Positions 1 through 8,955 are shown, numbered from the stretch's first letter. The stretch: DNA of 64,000 nt from Allobosea sp. WAO (GCF_001509835.1 NZ_JXTJ01000012.1:248001-312000); one strand, 5' to 3'. Made by a program: numbers and translations. Notes: generated from the sequence alone by a model not told the origin.

Positions 1-324
1 GCCGGCTCGCTCAACGTCGACCAGGGTGCGACGCTGCGCGGCGAGCTGGCCCGGCCGTTCGCATTCGCCCATGAGGGCTGGAGCGCGACGCTGACGCCCT
101 ATCTCTTCGCCAGCGGCGGGCGCGGCGAGATCTTGCTGCCGACGGCCGTCGAGCAGGCCTGGCTCAGCGCGGCGGCGTTCGGTGCCGGCCTGCGGATCGC
201 CGGCGACGTCGCCCACGGAACGGCGACGCCGGCCGTCAACCTCGAGGTCGGGCGCCGCTTCACCAATGTTCCAGGTGAGCGCGAGGGCTGGCGCGGCAAT
301 CTGGCGGTGTCGGTACGCTTTTGA
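1..324 (+). CDS. TpsB/ShlB-FhaC family outer-membrane secretion protein, C-terminal part
   Basis: This is the 3' end of a gene entering from the left edge; about 107 codons are visible before the TGA at 322-324. The translation alternates polar and hydrophobic residues as outer-membrane beta-strands do (LTPYLFASGG, NLEVGRRFTN) and ends in NLAVSVRF, with the terminal Phe expected of BAM-inserted barrels. The next gene is an FHA-like exoprotein, so this is most likely the TpsB transporter that secretes it across the outer membrane. The POTRA domains that would prove the family lie outside the window. An autotransporter barrel end is the alternative, but TpsA directly downstream favours TpsB. 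Confidence 0.72.
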   Translation, partial: AGSLNVDQGATLRGELARPFAFAHEGWSATLTPYLFASGGRGEILLPTAVEQAWLSAAAFGAGLRIAGDVAHGTATPAVNLEVGRRFTNVPGEREGWRGNLAVSVRF

Positions 325-456
325 CGGCGGCGCCCCGTCGGGCGCCGCAACGGAATTTCAAGATGGTACGTCCTGGCCGCGAGGCTGTGGGCAGGAAATT
401 GCAGACGGGGCGGCCCGTGCGGCCGGTCCCTTCGCTGCGATACGGGGGAGACGATC

Positions 457-2499
457 ATGACGGCGATTCTGCGCACGCGCCGCGTCAGGTTCGGGCTGGC
501 GCCCGCCACGACGGCTGCGCTGCTGGCCACGACCGCGCTGGTCTCCGCGCAGACCGCCCTACCGACCGGAGGCCAGGTCGCCGCCGGCGCGGCTTCGATC
601 AGCGTGTCCGGCCCGGCGATGACTGTGAACCAAGGTTCACAGCGCGCGATCGTCAACTGGCAGGGCTTTTCCGTCGGCCAGCCGAACAGCGTCAATTTCG
701 TCCAGCCTTCGGCCTCCTCGGCGATCCTGAACCGGGTCACCGGCGCGGCGCCCTCGACCATCGCGGGACAGATCACCGGCAATGGCCAGGTCTTCCTGGT
801 CAATCCGAACGGCATTGCCATCACCCCGACCGGGACGGTCAAGGTCGGCGGCGGCTTCGTCGCCTCGACGCTCGGCATCGCGGACCAGGACTTCATGGCC
901 GGGCGCCTGAAGTTCAGCGGCGGCTCAGCTCCGGCGGCGGTCTCGAATGACGGCACGATCACGGCCGGCGCGGGTGGGTTTGTCGGGCTGCTCGGCGGCC
1001 TGGTCTCGAACGGCGGCACGATCAGCGTGCCACTTGGCCGTGTTGGCCTCGGCGCCGCGACTCAGGCGACGCTCGATCCGACCGGCGACGGTTTCCTCCA
1101 GGTCGCGGTGCCGCCCAGCGCCACCACTGCCGACGGCAAGCCGCTGATCGCCGTCTCCGGCAAGGTGGCGGCCCATGGCGGCCGGGTCGAGATCAAGGCT
1201 GCGACCGCGCAGGCGGCGGTGCGCGACGCGATCAACATTTCCGGCCACGTCTCGGCCCGTTCGGTATCCGGCCGCAACGGCTCCATCGTGCTGGGCGGCG
1301 GCGATGGTGGATATGTGCGGGTGTCCGGAACCGTCTCAGCGTCCGGCCGCGCCTCAGCCGGAAAGGTCGTGGCCTCCGGCCGCGTGGTCGAGATCGCCAA
1401 GGGCGCCAGCGTCCGCGCCCGCAGCAAGGATGGCCAGGGCGGCACGGTCGCGCTCAAGGGCGATATCGTCAACAATAGCGGCACGGTCGATGTCTCCGGC
1501 GCCAGCGGCGGGGCGATCGACGTCGCCGGCATCAGCCTCGGCAGCTATGGCGTCTGGGACCTGCGCGGCGCGGCCGGCGCAGGCGGCGCCTTCACCGCCA
1601 AAGGCGCTGCAAGCTATGTCGAGACGACGAGCGGTGTCGTGCTGGCCTCGGGGACGACGAGCGGCGGACGGATCGCGATCGACGCGCCAAACCTCTTCTC
1701 CTCGGGCCGCCAGGACGCCTCCTCCTCGACCGGCCGCGGCGGCAGCGTCACCTTGACCGGCGAGCGCATCGCGCTCGTTGCCGCGGGCATCGACGCCAGC
1801 GGTGCCACCGGCGGCGGGGCGGTGCGCATCGGCGGCGACTACCAGGGCGGCGGCGCGCTTGCCCATGCCGCGACGACGACGATCAGCCCGGCGACCACGA
1901 TCCGGGCGGATGCCACGCAGTCGGGAAAGGGCGGCAGCGTCGTCGTCTGGTCCGACACGAAGACGGATTTCTACGGCACGATCAGCGCACGCGGCGGCGC
2001 GGGCGGCGGCAATGGCGGGCTGGTCGAGGTCTCCTCCAAGGGCAAGCTGGTATTCGGCGGCTTGGCCGCGGTTAGCGCGCCGCTGGGCGCGAGCGGCGTC
2101 GTCCTGCTCGACCCCAAGAACATCGTCATCGACGATGTGGCGGGCACCTATCCGCAATACCAGCTCATCGACCCGCTGCAGGGCGCCGGCAGCAACTTGT
2201 TCGGCAATTCGGTCGTCCAGCTCCAGGGCACCGGCAAGACCGTCGTCACGGCGCACGGCACAGCGATCGGCGGGCAGACCAATGCCGGGGCGGTCTATCT
2301 TTACGACACCGTCACGGGCGCGCTCATCTCATTGCTGACCGGATCGGTCGCGAATGATGCCGTGGGTAATGGCGGCGTCACGACCCTGAGCAACGGCAAT
2401 TATGTCGTCCAAAGCGGCAACTGGGCCGGCAACAGCGGCGCGGTGACCTGGGGCAGGGCAGCGGAACGGCCGGCGTGTCAGGCACGGTCTCGTCGTTGA
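457..2499 (+). CDS. TpsA-type filamentous haemagglutinin-like exoprotein, N-terminal part (frameshifted)
   Basis: The 680-residue product is the front of a large secreted adhesin. It has an N-terminal signal (basic MTAILRTRRVRFG, hydrophobic core, likely cut near LVSA/QTALPTGG) and a TPS/haemagglutination-activity domain (NWQGFSVG, LNRVTG, VFLVNPNGI near residue 117) that TpsB recognises. A Gly/Ser/Ala-rich stretch follows that should fold as a right-handed beta-helix, then the first NGNYVV...GAVTW repeat. GGGGGAG at about 446-452 is a good ribosome site for this ATG. After GAVTWG the frame runs into 14 unrelated residues (AAERPACQARSRR) and stops at 2499. The repeat pattern continues in another frame, so this is one gene broken by the GGGCA duplication at 2451-2460. 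Confidence 0.85.
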   Translation: MTAILRTRRVRFGLAPATTAALLATTALVSAQTALPTGGQVAAGAASISVSGPAMTVNQGSQRAIVNWQGFSVGQPNSVNFVQPSASSAILNRVTGAAPSTIAGQITGNGQVFLVNPNGIAITPTGTVKVGGGFVASTLGIADQDFMAGRLKFSGGSAPAAVSNDGTITAGAGGFVGLLGGLVSNGGTISVPLGRVGLGAATQATLDPTGDGFLQVAVPPSATTADGKPLIAVSGKVAAHGGRVEIKAATAQAAVRDAINISGHVSARSVSGRNGSIVLGGGDGGYVRVSGTVSASGRASAGKVVASGRVVEIAKGASVRARSKDGQGGTVALKGDIVNNSGTVDVSGASGGAIDVAGISLGSYGVWDLRGAAGAGGAFTAKGAASYVETTSGVVLASGTTSGGRIAIDAPNLFSSGRQDASSSTGRGGSVTLTGERIALVAAGIDASGATGGGAVRIGGDYQGGGALAHAATTTISPATTIRADATQSGKGGSVVVWSDTKTDFYGTISARGGAGGGNGGLVEVSSKGKLVFGGLAAVSAPLGASGVVLLDPKNIVIDDVAGTYPQYQLIDPLQGAGSNLFGNSVVQLQGTGKTVVTAHGTAIGGQTNAGAVYLYDTVTGALISLLTGSVANDAVGNGGVTTLSNGNYVVQSGNWAGNSGAVTWGRAAERPACQARSRR

Positions 2500-4030
2500 A
2501 CAGCCTCGTTGGCGTGCTGGCCGGCGATCTCGCCGGCAATAACGGCATCACGGCGCTGAGCAACGGCAATTATGTCGTGAGCACTGGCAACTGGGGCACC
2601 AACCGGGGCGCGGTGACCCTGGGCAACGGTGCGACCGGCACGGTCGGCACGATTACGACGGCGAACAGCCTCGTCGGCACGGTCACGGGCGGCACGGGGG
2701 CGGGAGACCGTGTCGGCATCACCGGCGTCACGGCTCTTGCCGGCAACGGCAACTATGTCGTTCGCAGCGCGAGCTGGACCGGCGATGCCGGGGCCGTGAC
2801 CTGGCGCAGCGGCACGGACATGACCGGCGCCGTGGTTGGGCCGTCGAACAGCCTCGTCGGCTCGGCGGGCGACCAGATCGGTGTCAGCGGTGTCGAGGCG
2901 CTAAGCAACGGCAATTATGTCGTCCGCAGCTCCAACTGGACCGGCGCCAGGGGCGCAGTGACCTGGGGCAGTGGCACGGCGGGCGTGTCGGGAGCGGTCA
3001 CGGCGTCGAACAGCCTCGTCGGCTCGTCGGCGCTCGACAATGTCGGCGCCCTGGCCCTCACGCTGCTGAGCAACGGCAATTATGTCGTCCGCAGTCCGGA
3101 TTGGGAGGGCGGCAAGGGCGCGGTGACCTGGGGCAGCGGAACGGCAGGCGTGTCGGGCTCGATCACGGCGTCGAACAGCCTCGTCGGCACGGCCACGACC
3201 GACAAAGTCGGCGGTACCGGCGTCACGGCCTTGACCAACGGCCATTATGTCGTCGCCAGCACGACCTGGGACGACAACAGAGGCGCCGCGACCTGGGGCA
3301 ACGGCCTCACGGGTGGGACGGTCGGCGCGGTTTCGGCGTCGAACAGCCTCGTCGGCACGGCCCAGGGAGTGAACGGTGACCGCGTCGGCACCGGCGTCAC
3401 GGCGCTGAGCAACGGCCACTATGCGGTCCGCAGTTCGAACTGGGGCACCAACAGAGGCGCCGTGACCTGGGGCAATGGCGCGGCGGCTACGACGGTTGGC
3501 GCGGTCTCGACGTCGAACAGCCTCGTCGGCACGGCCACAGGCACAGGGACGAACGGCGATCGTGTCGGCAGTAACGGCATCACGGCGCTGAGCAACGGCA
3601 ATTATGTCGTCCGCAGCTCCAACTGGGGCAGCTATATGGGCGCCGTGACCTGGCGCGGCGGCACCGATGCGACCGGAGCCGTGGTCTCGGCGTCGAACAG
3701 CCTCGTCGGCACGAACCCGGGGGCGACCTCGCTCCAGGGAGATCGCCTCGGCAATGGCGGCGTTTTGGCGCTGAGCAACGGCAATTATGTCGTCCGCAGC
3801 TCCAATTGGGGCGGCAATTTCGGCGCGGTGACCTGGGGCAATGGCACGACGGGCGCGACAGTCGGCGGGGTCTCGTCGTCGAACAGCCTTGTCGGCTCGA
3901 CCAGTACCGATCGCCTCGGCCAGCTCGCCAATTCCGTCGTCGAGCTGAGCAGCGGCAACTATATCGTCAGCAGCCGCGACTGGACCAACCCTGGCGGGGC
4001 AACGGGAGCGGGCGCCGTGACCTGGGGCAG
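2362..4030 (+). repeat. Ten degenerate NGNYVV-x-GAVTWG coding repeats
   Basis: Ten copies of a unit with core (V/I)TALSNGNYVVRSSNW...GAVTWG, each followed by a linker ending NSLVG, recur every 160-200 bases. Unit 1 lies before the frameshift and units 2-10 after it. Variants include NGHYVV, NGHYAV and SGNYIV. I recall this pattern from Pfam DUF5649 in FHA-like proteins, but that assignment is from memory. The DNA is well conserved between units (for example CTGAGCAACGGCAATTATGT), which would allow recombination between copies. Confidence 0.8.
2451..2460 (+). repeat. 5-bp tandem duplication GGGCA-GGGCA that breaks tpsA
   Basis: Sister repeat units at 2960 and 3130 read CTGGGGCAGCGGAACGG or close to it (W-G-S-G-T). 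Here the same place reads CTG-GGGCA-GGGCA-GCGGAACGG. Removing one GGGCA restores A-V-T-W-G-S-G-T-A-G-V-S-G and joins the two reading frames into a single 2533-codon gene spanning 457-8063. Two adjacent identical 5-mers could revert by slipped-strand mispairing. Confidence 0.85.
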
Positions 4031-7000
4031 CGGGACGGCGGGCGTTTCCGGCGTGATCTCGTCGTCGAACAGCCTCATCGGCACGAGCGCCAGCGCCGCC
4101 CTGGCTTTCAAGACGGCGGGCGACACCAGCGACGTCGTCATCGCCGGCTCCGCGGGAGAATCGACCTCCGGCCGGGTCTATGTCGGCCTCGGCGACCTCA
4201 ATGCGTTGACCTTCGGGCGCGCCATGGCGCAGGACGTGACGATCCGCAGCGATGCGATCACCCGCCAGCTCAATGCCGGCTCCGCCCTCACCCTGCAGGC
4301 CTCGAACGACATCACCGTCAACAGCGCGATCACGGTGAACAACCCGTCGGGCAATGGTGGCCATCTCACCTTGCAGGCCGGGCGCAGCATCATCGTCAAC
4401 GCGGCGATCACCACCGACAACGGCAATCTGACGCTGATCGGCAATGACCGCCTCGCCAATGGTGTCGTCGATGCCCAGCGCGATCCCGGTGCGGGCACGA
4501 TCACACTGTATGCGCCGATCAATGCGGGCACCGGCACGGTCGACATCCAGCTGCGCGACGGCGCCGGCAAGACCAACTACGGCGGTGGTTATGTCTCGCT
4601 CGGCGCCATCACGGCGGGCAGGGTCAACGTGGTGAACGACACCCCCTCCGGCGTGGTCCTGAGCGGCATCATCACAGCCAGCGGTAGTGGCGATTCGATC
4701 GTCATCGCCGCGAATCGCAGTTTCCAGAACCTTGTCGGCGCCAATGCACTGAACGCGGCCGGCCGCTGGCTCGTCTATGCGATCGGCCCGGGGGTAAACA
4801 CCTTCGGCAATCTCGACAGCGGCAACAGCGCTGTCTGGAACGCATCCTACGCCACCCTGCCGCCTGCCAGCGTGGCGCAGACCGGCAACCGCTATCTCTT
4901 CGCCCACCAGCCGACGTTGACCTTCACCTCGACAGGGCTGGCCAAGACCTACGGCGACGACGTGACCCCCGCCCTGGCGTCGGCCTATACAGTGTCGGGG
5001 CTCAATGCGGGCGTCGCCAATGCCTATCTCGGCGACACGCTTGGCAGCGTCGTCTCCGGTTCCGCTAACCTGTCCTCTGCCGGTGCGGCCACGACGGCGG
5101 GAGTCGCCGGCTCGCCTTATGCGATCACGATCGCCCAGGGATCGCTTAGCGCCAGCACCGGCTACGCCCTCGCCTTCAGCAGCACCGGCCAGCTGACGGT
5201 AGCGCCGCGTGCGGTGACGGTCACGGCGGACGCCGGTCAGGGCAAGGTCTATGGCAATGTCGACCCGACGCTGAGCTATGCCGTGACGGCGGGCTCCCTG
5301 GTCGGAGGTGACAGCTTATCCGGTTCGCTGGGACGTGCGGCCGGCGAGAACGTCGGCAGCTACGCGATCAATCAGGGCACGCTGACGAACCCCAACTATA
5401 CGGTGAGCTTCGTCGGCTCGACTTTCGGGATCACGCCACGCGCAGTGACAGTCACGGCGACCGCCGGCCAGAACAAGGCCTATGGCGATGCCGATCCGCT
5501 GCTGGCCTATACGGTGACGGCGGGAGGCCTGGCCTTCGCCGACACCTTCTCCGGTTCGCAGAGCCGCGTGGCCGGCGAGAACATCGGCAACTACGCGATC
5601 AACCAGGGTACGCTGGCGCTGAGCTCCAACTACACGCTGAGCTATGCCGGCGGTGTGAACTTCGGGATCACGCCGCGCCCGGTGACGGTCTCGGCGACGG
5701 CGGGTCAGGGCAAGGCCTATGGCGATGCCGATCCGGTACTGACCTATGCGATCACGGCGGGAAGCCTGCTCGTCGGCGACAGTTTCTCAGGCGCGCTCGG
5801 TCGTGCGGCCGGCGAGAATGTCGGCAGCTATGCGATCAACCAAGGTTCGCTGGCGCTGAACGCCAACTACACGCTGAGCTATGCCAGCTCGAATTTCGGG
5901 ATCACGCCACGCCCGGTGACGGTGACCGCGTCCTCGGGGCAAAGCAAAGTCTATGGCAATGTCGATCCGACGCTGACCTACACGGTCACGGCCGGCAGCC
6001 TGCTTGTCGGCGACAGCTTCAGCGGCTCACTCAGCCGCGCGGCGGGCGAGAATGTCGGCAGCTACGGGATCAATCAGGGCTCGCTGGCGCTGAACGCCAA
6101 CTACACGCTGAACTATGCCGGCGGCACGGCCTTTGCGATCACGCCGCGCCCGGTGACGGTGACGGCATCATCCGGGCAGAGCAAGGTCTATGGCAATGTC
6201 GACCCGGCTCTGACCTATTCTGTGGGTGGAAGCGGCTTGGCCTTCGCCGACACCCTCTCCGGTTCGCTGAGCCGCGCCGCCGGCGAGAACGTCGGCAGCT
6301 ACGCGATCAACCAGGGCACGCTCGCGCTGAACGCGAATTACGCGCTGACCTATGTCGGTTCGACCTTCGGAGTCACGCCGCGCGCGGTGACGGTTTCGGC
6401 GACCGCCGGCCAGACCAAGGTCTATGGCGATGCCGATCCGACGCTGACCTATGCGGTGACGGCGGGAAGTCTGCTGGGCGGCGACAGCATATCCGGTTCA
6501 CTCGGCCGTGCTGTTGGCGAGGACGTCGGCAGCTACGCGATCAACCGGGGCACGCTGGCGAACCCGAACTATACGGTGAGCGTTGTCGGCTCGAACTTCG
6601 GGATCACGCCGCGCGCGGTGACCGTCTCGGCGACCGCTGGCCAGAGCAAGATCTATGGCGATGTCGATCCGGCGTTGGCCTATGCGGTGACGGCCGGATC
6701 CCTGGTCGGAGGTGACAGCTTATCCGGTGCGCTCGGCCGTGCGGCCGGCGAGAACGTCGGCAGCTACGCGATCAACCTGGGCACTCTGGCGAATCCGAAC
6801 TATACGGTGAGCTTCGTCGGCTCGAATTTCGGGATCACGCCACGCGCAGTGACCGTCTCGGCGACTGCAGGCCAGAGCAAGGCCTATGGCGACGCCGATC
6901 CGACGCTGGCCTATACGGTGACGGCCGGTAGCCTGGTCTTCGCTGATGGCTTCTCCGGTGCGCTGAGCCGCGCGGCCGGCGAGAACGTCGGGAGCTATGC

Positions 7001-8063
7001 GGTCAACCAGGGCACGCTGGCGCTGAGCGCCAACTACACGCTGAGTTATGCCGGCGGTACGATCTTCGGAATCACGCCGCGACCGGTGACGGTCACCGCG
7101 ACGGCGGGCCAGGGCAAGGCCTATGGCGATGCCGATCCGGCGCTGACCTATATGGTGACGGCGGGCTCCCTGCTCGCCGGCGACAGCTTCAGCGGCGCGA
7201 TCAGTCGTGCCGCCGGCGAGAACGTCGGCAGCTACGCGATCGGCCAGGGCACACTGGCGCTGAACACCAACTACACGCTGAGCTATGCAGGTTCGACCTT
7301 CGGCATCACGCCGCGGCAGGTGACGGTGACCGCGGCGTCGGGCCAGGGCAAGGTCTACGGCAGTGCCGATCCGACGCTGACCTATACGGTGACCGCGGGT
7401 AGCCTGCTCGGCAGCGACAGCTTCTCGGGATCGCTCAGCCGTGCCACTGGCGAGAACGTCGGCAATTATGCCATCGGCCAGGGCACGCTGGCGTTGAATG
7501 CCAATTACGCGCTGCGCTATGCCGGCACGACCTTTGGGATCACGCCACGGCCGCTGACGGTGGCCGCGACGGCGGGGCAGGGCAAGGTCCATGGCGATGT
7601 CGATCCGGCGCTGACCTATGCGGTGACGGTGGGGAGCCTGGTTCGGGCGGACGCCTTCTTAGGATCGCTGAACCGTGCGGCTGGAGAGACTGTCGGCAGC
7701 TACCCGATCGAGCAGGGCACGCTGTCGCTAGGTCCGAATTATCTGATGAGCTATGTCGGCGCGACCTTCGGGATCACGCCGCGGCCCACACCGTCCAATC
7801 CAGAAACATCGCCTCAGCCTTCGCTGCCGCCATTGTCTCTGCTCGCTCTGTTTCCGCCAATGAACAATATTTGGAGCGTGATTGCCGAGCAGCCAACCTG
7901 GTTTGGCAGTCAGGCAGGTGAGGTGCTCGGTCCCAGCAGCGGTTACGTTGAGACCCAGCCTCGCGGAGCTTTCAGGATCTGCAACCCAGCGGCGATAACG
8001 TTGGAGCTGATCGCTAGCGGGCGGGTGCAGCTTTCGGGATCGGATACGGCTTGTGGTTTGTGA
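2475..8063 (+). CDS. TpsA-type exoprotein, C-terminal part with NGNYVV repeats and MBG repeats
   Basis: This frame carries the rest of the exoprotein (up to 1862 codons counted from a GTG at 2475 that has no ribosome site, so it is unlikely to start on its own). In order it holds nine more NGNYVV...GAVTWG units (about 2550-4030), a beta-helical stretch rich in ITVNSAITVNN-type strands (about 4130-4900), then eleven 78-residue MBG-type repeats (5205-7778). The end is a short non-repetitive tail with two Cys (RICNPAA, SDTACGL). There is no autotransporter barrel, as expected for a TpsB-dependent protein. The likely role is surface adhesion or biofilm structure. As the sequence stands, only the N-terminal 680 residues would be made unless the frameshift is reversed. 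Confidence 0.8.
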   Translation: MSGTVSSLNSLVGVLAGDLAGNNGITALSNGNYVVSTGNWGTNRGAVTLGNGATGTVGTITTANSLVGTVTGGTGAGDRVGITGVTALAGNGNYVVRSASWTGDAGAVTWRSGTDMTGAVVGPSNSLVGSAGDQIGVSGVEALSNGNYVVRSSNWTGARGAVTWGSGTAGVSGAVTASNSLVGSSALDNVGALALTLLSNGNYVVRSPDWEGGKGAVTWGSGTAGVSGSITASNSLVGTATTDKVGGTGVTALTNGHYVVASTTWDDNRGAATWGNGLTGGTVGAVSASNSLVGTAQGVNGDRVGTGVTALSNGHYAVRSSNWGTNRGAVTWGNGAAATTVGAVSTSNSLVGTATGTGTNGDRVGSNGITALSNGNYVVRSSNWGSYMGAVTWRGGTDATGAVVSASNSLVGTNPGATSLQGDRLGNGGVLALSNGNYVVRSSNWGGNFGAVTWGNGTTGATVGGVSSSNSLVGSTSTDRLGQLANSVVELSSGNYIVSSRDWTNPGGATGAGAVTWGSGTAGVSGVISSSNSLIGTSASAALAFKTAGDTSDVVIAGSAGESTSGRVYVGLGDLNALTFGRAMAQDVTIRSDAITRQLNAGSALTLQASNDITVNSAITVNNPSGNGGHLTLQAGRSIIVNAAITTDNGNLTLIGNDRLANGVVDAQRDPGAGTITLYAPINAGTGTVDIQLRDGAGKTNYGGGYVSLGAITAGRVNVVNDTPSGVVLSGIITASGSGDSIVIAANRSFQNLVGANALNAAGRWLVYAIGPGVNTFGNLDSGNSAVWNASYATLPPASVAQTGNRYLFAHQPTLTFTSTGLAKTYGDDVTPALASAYTVSGLNAGVANAYLGDTLGSVVSGSANLSSAGAATTAGVAGSPYAITIAQGSLSASTGYALAFSSTGQLTVAPRAVTVTADAGQGKVYGNVDPTLSYAVTAGSLVGGDSLSGSLGRAAGENVGSYAINQGTLTNPNYTVSFVGSTFGITPRAVTVTATAGQNKAYGDADPLLAYTVTAGGLAFADTFSGSQSRVAGENIGNYAINQGTLALSSNYTLSYAGGVNFGITPRPVTVSATAGQGKAYGDADPVLTYAITAGSLLVGDSFSGALGRAAGENVGSYAINQGSLALNANYTLSYASSNFGITPRPVTVTASSGQSKVYGNVDPTLTYTVTAGSLLVGDSFSGSLSRAAGENVGSYGINQGSLALNANYTLNYAGGTAFAITPRPVTVTASSGQSKVYGNVDPALTYSVGGSGLAFADTLSGSLSRAAGENVGSYAINQGTLALNANYALTYVGSTFGVTPRAVTVSATAGQTKVYGDADPTLTYAVTAGSLLGGDSISGSLGRAVGEDVGSYAINRGTLANPNYTVSVVGSNFGITPRAVTVSATAGQSKIYGDVDPALAYAVTAGSLVGGDSLSGALGRAAGENVGSYAINLGTLANPNYTVSFVGSNFGITPRAVTVSATAGQSKAYGDADPTLAYTVTAGSLVFADGFSGALSRAAGENVGSYAVNQGTLALSANYTLSYAGGTIFGITPRPVTVTATAGQGKAYGDADPALTYMVTAGSLLAGDSFSGAISRAAGENVGSYAIGQGTLALNTNYTLSYAGSTFGITPRQVTVTAASGQGKVYGSADPTLTYTVTAGSLLGSDSFSGSLSRATGENVGNYAIGQGTLALNANYALRYAGTTFGITPRPLTVAATAGQGKVHGDVDPALTYAVTVGSLVRADAFLGSLNRAAGETVGSYPIEQGTLSLGPNYLMSYVGATFGITPRPTPSNPETSPQPSLPPLSLLALFPPMNNIWSVIAEQPTWFGSQAGEVLGPSSGYVETQPRGAFRICNPAAITLELIASGRVQLSGSDTACGL
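5205..7778 (+). repeat. Eleven tandem 78-residue MBG-type repeats
   Basis: The stretch is 858 codons, exactly 11 x 78 on average. Each unit begins PR(A/P)VTV(T/S)A, continues GQ.K.YGD.DP.L.Y.VTAGSL, then R(A)AGENVGSYAI.QGTL, and ends NYT(L/V)SY.GS.FGIT. Two sub-types alternate irregularly: one with TLANPNYTVSFVG (units 1, 6, 7) and one with TLALNANYTLSYAG. The mosaic order suggests unit shuffling by recombination. These repeats are normally found as stalks of bacterial surface proteins. Confidence 0.88.
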
Positions 8064-8259
8064 GGCTGACGAGCGGGACGACGATCAAACTCTCGCCGGA
8101 GGTGGTGCGTAGCGGTACGAGTTGTGTCGGATCAAGAGGCTGAGTGCCCGCCGCCTGTCACTACCTTGGCAGACTTTCAGAACTGAACCGTCGGCGGCAG
8201 TGCGGACATTGTGTTGATGGTGGCCATTCGAGGGCTGCGATGATGGCCGGGCGGATCGC

Positions 8260-8560
8260 TGGCGGGCCAGCATGGACGGCAAGGGCGCCTGGCGCGGCAA
8301 CGTCTCCGTCGAGCGCCTCTGGAAATCCGTCAAATACGAGGAGGTTTACCTGCGCGCCTATGCCGGCGTGTCGGAGGCCTGCGCCTCGCTCGGCGGGTAT
8401 CTCGACTTCTATAACAGCCGGAGGCCTCATCAGGGCTTGGGACGGCAGACGCCCGACCAGGCCTACTTCAACGCGCTGCGGCCAATCCCGGCGGCGTAAC
8501 CGAGGCTGAAACCCACTTAGCGACAGCCCCGAAACTGTTCAGACAAACCGGGCCAGCTCT
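8260..8560 (+). mobile_element. Remnant of an IS3-family insertion sequence (3' end only)
   Basis: Only the end of the element is left: the transposase C-terminus (8270-8499) and about 60 bases of non-coding end. Homology to IS3-type transposase begins abruptly at about 8268 and the left end, orfA and most of orfB are missing. The right limit is placed near 8560 because a different coding remnant, on the other strand, becomes readable from there. No intact inverted repeat pair or target duplication is recognisable. Confidence 0.7.
8269..8499 (+). pseudogene. IS3-family transposase OrfB, C-terminal fragment
   Basis: About 76 residues match the end of the DDE integrase core of IS3-family OrfB. 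The motifs are SMDGKGAWRGN, VERLWKSVKYEEVYLRAY, the catalytic Glu region, and YLDFYNSRRPHQGLG with TPDQAYF. The full protein is about 270-300 residues, so three quarters is missing, including the catalytic Asp residues. It is a dead fragment; an ATG at 8272 happens to lie at its start but has no ribosome site. Confidence 0.88.
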
Positions 8561-8764
8561 GCAGCTCATCCCGCTCATTCGGCATCACCACCGTATGAAC
8601 GACGTGCGCATAGTTCGGCGAGCTCGGCTTTACATCGACGACAGCAAGGGCGTCAGGTTTCGAGAAGTCGGAGCTAAGCAACAGGGTGTAGGAAAATTCT
8701 CCGCCGGAGTTTCCATTGCGATCTTCGGCGATGCGTGAAATGTCGGATCAGGCCGAATATTAAT
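8561..8764 (-). pseudogene. Decayed N-terminus of a selenium-binding protein (SBP56/methanethiol oxidase family)
   Basis: Reading the minus strand from 8764 gives (ATT)-N-I-R-P-D-P-T-F-H-A-S-P-K-I-A-M-E-T-P-A-E-N, the usual SBP56 N-terminus MNxRPDPTFHASPKxAM. After a frameshift near 8695 it continues KPDALAVVDVKPSSPNYA, then HVVHTVVMPNERDEL, the next conserved block of the family, and stops matching at about 8561 where the IS remnant begins. The expected ATG is ATT, although AAGGGAGG sits correctly upstream at 8772-8779. Start-codon loss, frameshift and truncation together mark it as a pseudogene. The family oxidises methanethiol, or binds selenium in older naming. Confidence 0.78.
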
Positions 8765-8955
8765 CGAGGTGCCTCCCTTGCTGACATGGGGAGCGACTAG
8801 CCATCCGACTGCGCGTCATTCCGCGCTGGTCGCTGCCCCATGAAGCACTGCTCTGGGGGAGCGACGTCGGATGATGCCGAATATTTGTGTCCCGCGGAAG
8901 AGCTGGCAGGACAGCGGCGGGTACGAAGGCGCTCGGGCGAAGCCAAGCGCATCAG
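8765..8955. other. Intergenic region between the SBP56 remnant and the LysR gene
   Basis: No coding pattern is visible on either strand. The region holds the old ribosome site of the SBP56 remnant (8772-8779) and a pair of short similar stretches (CCGAATATT at 8753 and at 8878) that may be traces of a duplication. Confidence 0.4.

Noticed and set aside
2448..2462. Programmed ribosomal frameshift in tpsA
   Set aside because: No slippery heptamer of the X-XXY-YYZ type and no strong downstream structure is evident; a 5-bp tandem duplication explains the frame change better.
2475..2480. Independent start of the second half of tpsA
   Set aside because: GTG in frame but no ribosome site, no signal peptide, and it begins in the middle of a repeat unit.
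2362..4030. Regular repeats that could be taken for a CRISPR array
   Set aside because: Units are translated in one frame, with 160-200 base spacing and coding-type variation; no palindromic short repeats or cas genes.
8085..8333. Minus-strand open frame with a CPHC motif, like a transposase zinc ribbon
   Set aside because: Only one Cys pair and no longer match; it spans the IS junction and has no credible start.
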